Origin: Chloroflexota bacterium
GTDB taxonomy: Bacteria > Chloroflexota > Anaerolineae > Anaerolineales > UBA4823
Assembly: GCA_012798185.1 (NCBI GenBank)
Contig: JAAZNS010000222.1
Span: forward strand, 1-7,612
Direction: 5' to 3'
Length of the DNA stretch: 7,612 nucleotides
The notes below the pieces were generated by a model. The model was not told the origin of the DNA. It was given only the letters and a program-made list of their open reading frames with translations, and searched no databases. Numbering within the stretch: the first letter of the stretch is position 1; each line of letters begins with the position of its first letter. The translations under genes and the position numbers were made by a program. Below, piece after piece: positions 7,005-7,612 of this stretch.

Positions 7005-7612
7005 TTATTTTCCTTTTTGAATGGATATGAGCCGGTGATGACCAGCAAGATCTTTGATTAAATCTATCGAGGCATCGGGAAAAATATTACGAGCCAGGTT
7101 TTGCAAAGCCCATCCCTGATCGGGATCGATTTCCAGTAATATCAAGCCATTTTTCGTCAGCCGATGTGGAGAAATATACAAAAGACGCTCAATAATTTCT
7201 AAACCATTTACTCCACCATCCAGCGCAAGAGTCGGCTCTTTTTTATATACTTTCAAATGACGGAGGGTATTTGATGGAATATACGGTAAATTGGCGCAAA
7301 TCAAATCGAAATTTAGTGAGGTGGAAGGCAGCAAATCACATTGGATTAAATGGATTTGTGAATCAACCAAATGGAGGGATGCATTTTTTAATGCGACACG
7401 CAAAGCAGGATAAGATATATCACTGGCAATCACATTAAAGCGGGGATTTTCTGCTGCTAGAGAAATGCCGATACAGCCAGAACCGCAGCCAACATCTGCA
7501 CATAATATTTTGGAATTAGATGAAGCTTTGTATAAATTATTTGCCCAGAATAGCGCTTTTTCTACTAAAAGTTCGGTTTCAGGACGTGGAATAAGCACAT
7601 CGGGAGTAATTA
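7005..7612 (-). CDS. prmC: Peptide chain release factor N5-glutamine methyltransferase, N-terminus outside window
   Basis: PrmC (HemK) methylates the Gln of the GGQ motif in release factors RF1 and RF2, using S-adenosylmethionine. The frame is open to the window edge and reads ITPDVLIPRPETELLVEKA. The GTG at 7598 is therefore the Val in this stretch, not a start, and roughly 80-90 N-terminal residues (the release-factor-binding helical domain) lie beyond the edge. The methyltransferase core shows the SAM loop ADVGCGSGCIGISLA, the acidic strand-2 end (ASDISYPAL), the catalytic tetrapeptide NLPY in CANLPYIPS, and EPTLALDGGVNGLEIIERLL. The tetrapeptide is usually NPPY; Leu in the second place is a variant known among related methyltransferases. 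It ends 3 nt before the next gene, so it is co-transcribed with the DUF218 gene and coaBC. Confidence 0.95.
   Translation of the reverse strand, partial: ITPDVLIPRPETELLVEKALFWANNLYKASSNSKILCADVGCGSGCIGISLAAENPRFNVIASDISYPALRVALKNASLHLVDSQIHLIQCDLLPSTSLNFDLICANLPYIPSNTLRHLKVYKKEPTLALDGGVNGLEIIERLLYISPHRLTKNGLILLEIDPDQGWALQNLARNIFPDASIDLIKDLAGHHRLISIQKGK
7011..7018 (-). promoter_or_regulatory. Ribosome binding site deciding the GTG start of the DUF218 protein
   Basis: On the - strand the sequence is AAAAAGGA, ending 9 nt before the GTG at 7001-6999. It overlaps the last codons of prmC, as expected in a tightly packed operon. It is the clearest Shine-Dalgarno-like site in the window and supports the GTG as the start of the gene. 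Confidence 0.5.

Noticed and set aside
7005..7598. prmC starting at the GTG at 7598
   Set aside because: The frame continues upstream with ITPD, which is the normal family sequence before VLIPRPE. The gene is cut by the window edge, not short.

Overview
This window looks like an ordinary bacterial chromosome, moderately AT-rich and densely coded. No RNA genes, insertion sequences, CRISPR arrays or phage genes were found. The taxon cannot be fixed from sequence alone. The protein style (a CoaBC with PAMD and ASG motifs, a PrmC with NLPY, and an exopolysaccharide-type gene set) would fit Chloroflexota/Anaerolineae, but this is a tentative inference.

The left half (1-4562, + strand) is the end of a surface-polysaccharide or exopolysaccharide cluster. 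It holds the C-terminal end of a sugar oxidoreductase of the Gfo/Idh/MocA type (probably the two-domain ADH+Gfo form), an unassigned winged-helix regulator, a heparinase II/III-family polysaccharide lyase homologue without an obvious signal peptide, and a WbuB-like GT4 glycosyltransferase. Sets like these normally build or modify an acidic or amino-sugar-containing polymer rather than degrade an external one. The regulator has a near-consensus sigma-70-type promoter (TTGACA-16 nt-TATGAT) overlapping the stop codon of the upstream gene. Three copies of TTTGGAT lie between that promoter and the start codon. The regulator and the lyase homologue are only 13 nt apart and probably share a transcript.

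The glycosyltransferase is interrupted at codon 32 by an in-frame TGA, at a position where the family normally has Gly. The frame before and after it is otherwise intact. This is a nonsense mutation or a sequencing error, and it is the main anomaly of the window.

The right half (4581-7612, - strand) is a compact housekeeping operon converging on the polysaccharide cluster. In transcription order it is prmC (release-factor glutamine methyltransferase, N-terminus outside the window), a YdcF/ElyC-type membrane DUF218 protein, coaBC (bifunctional coenzyme A biosynthesis enzyme) and a small DUF952 protein. The gaps are 3, 21 and 6 nt. CoaBC carries Ser where the decarboxylase domain usually has its reductive-step Cys, and Asp where it usually has the PAMN Asn. 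No gene-free stretch longer than 60 nt is present. I see no clear novel multi-gene system; the items worth checking are single-gene anomalies and one candidate operator array.
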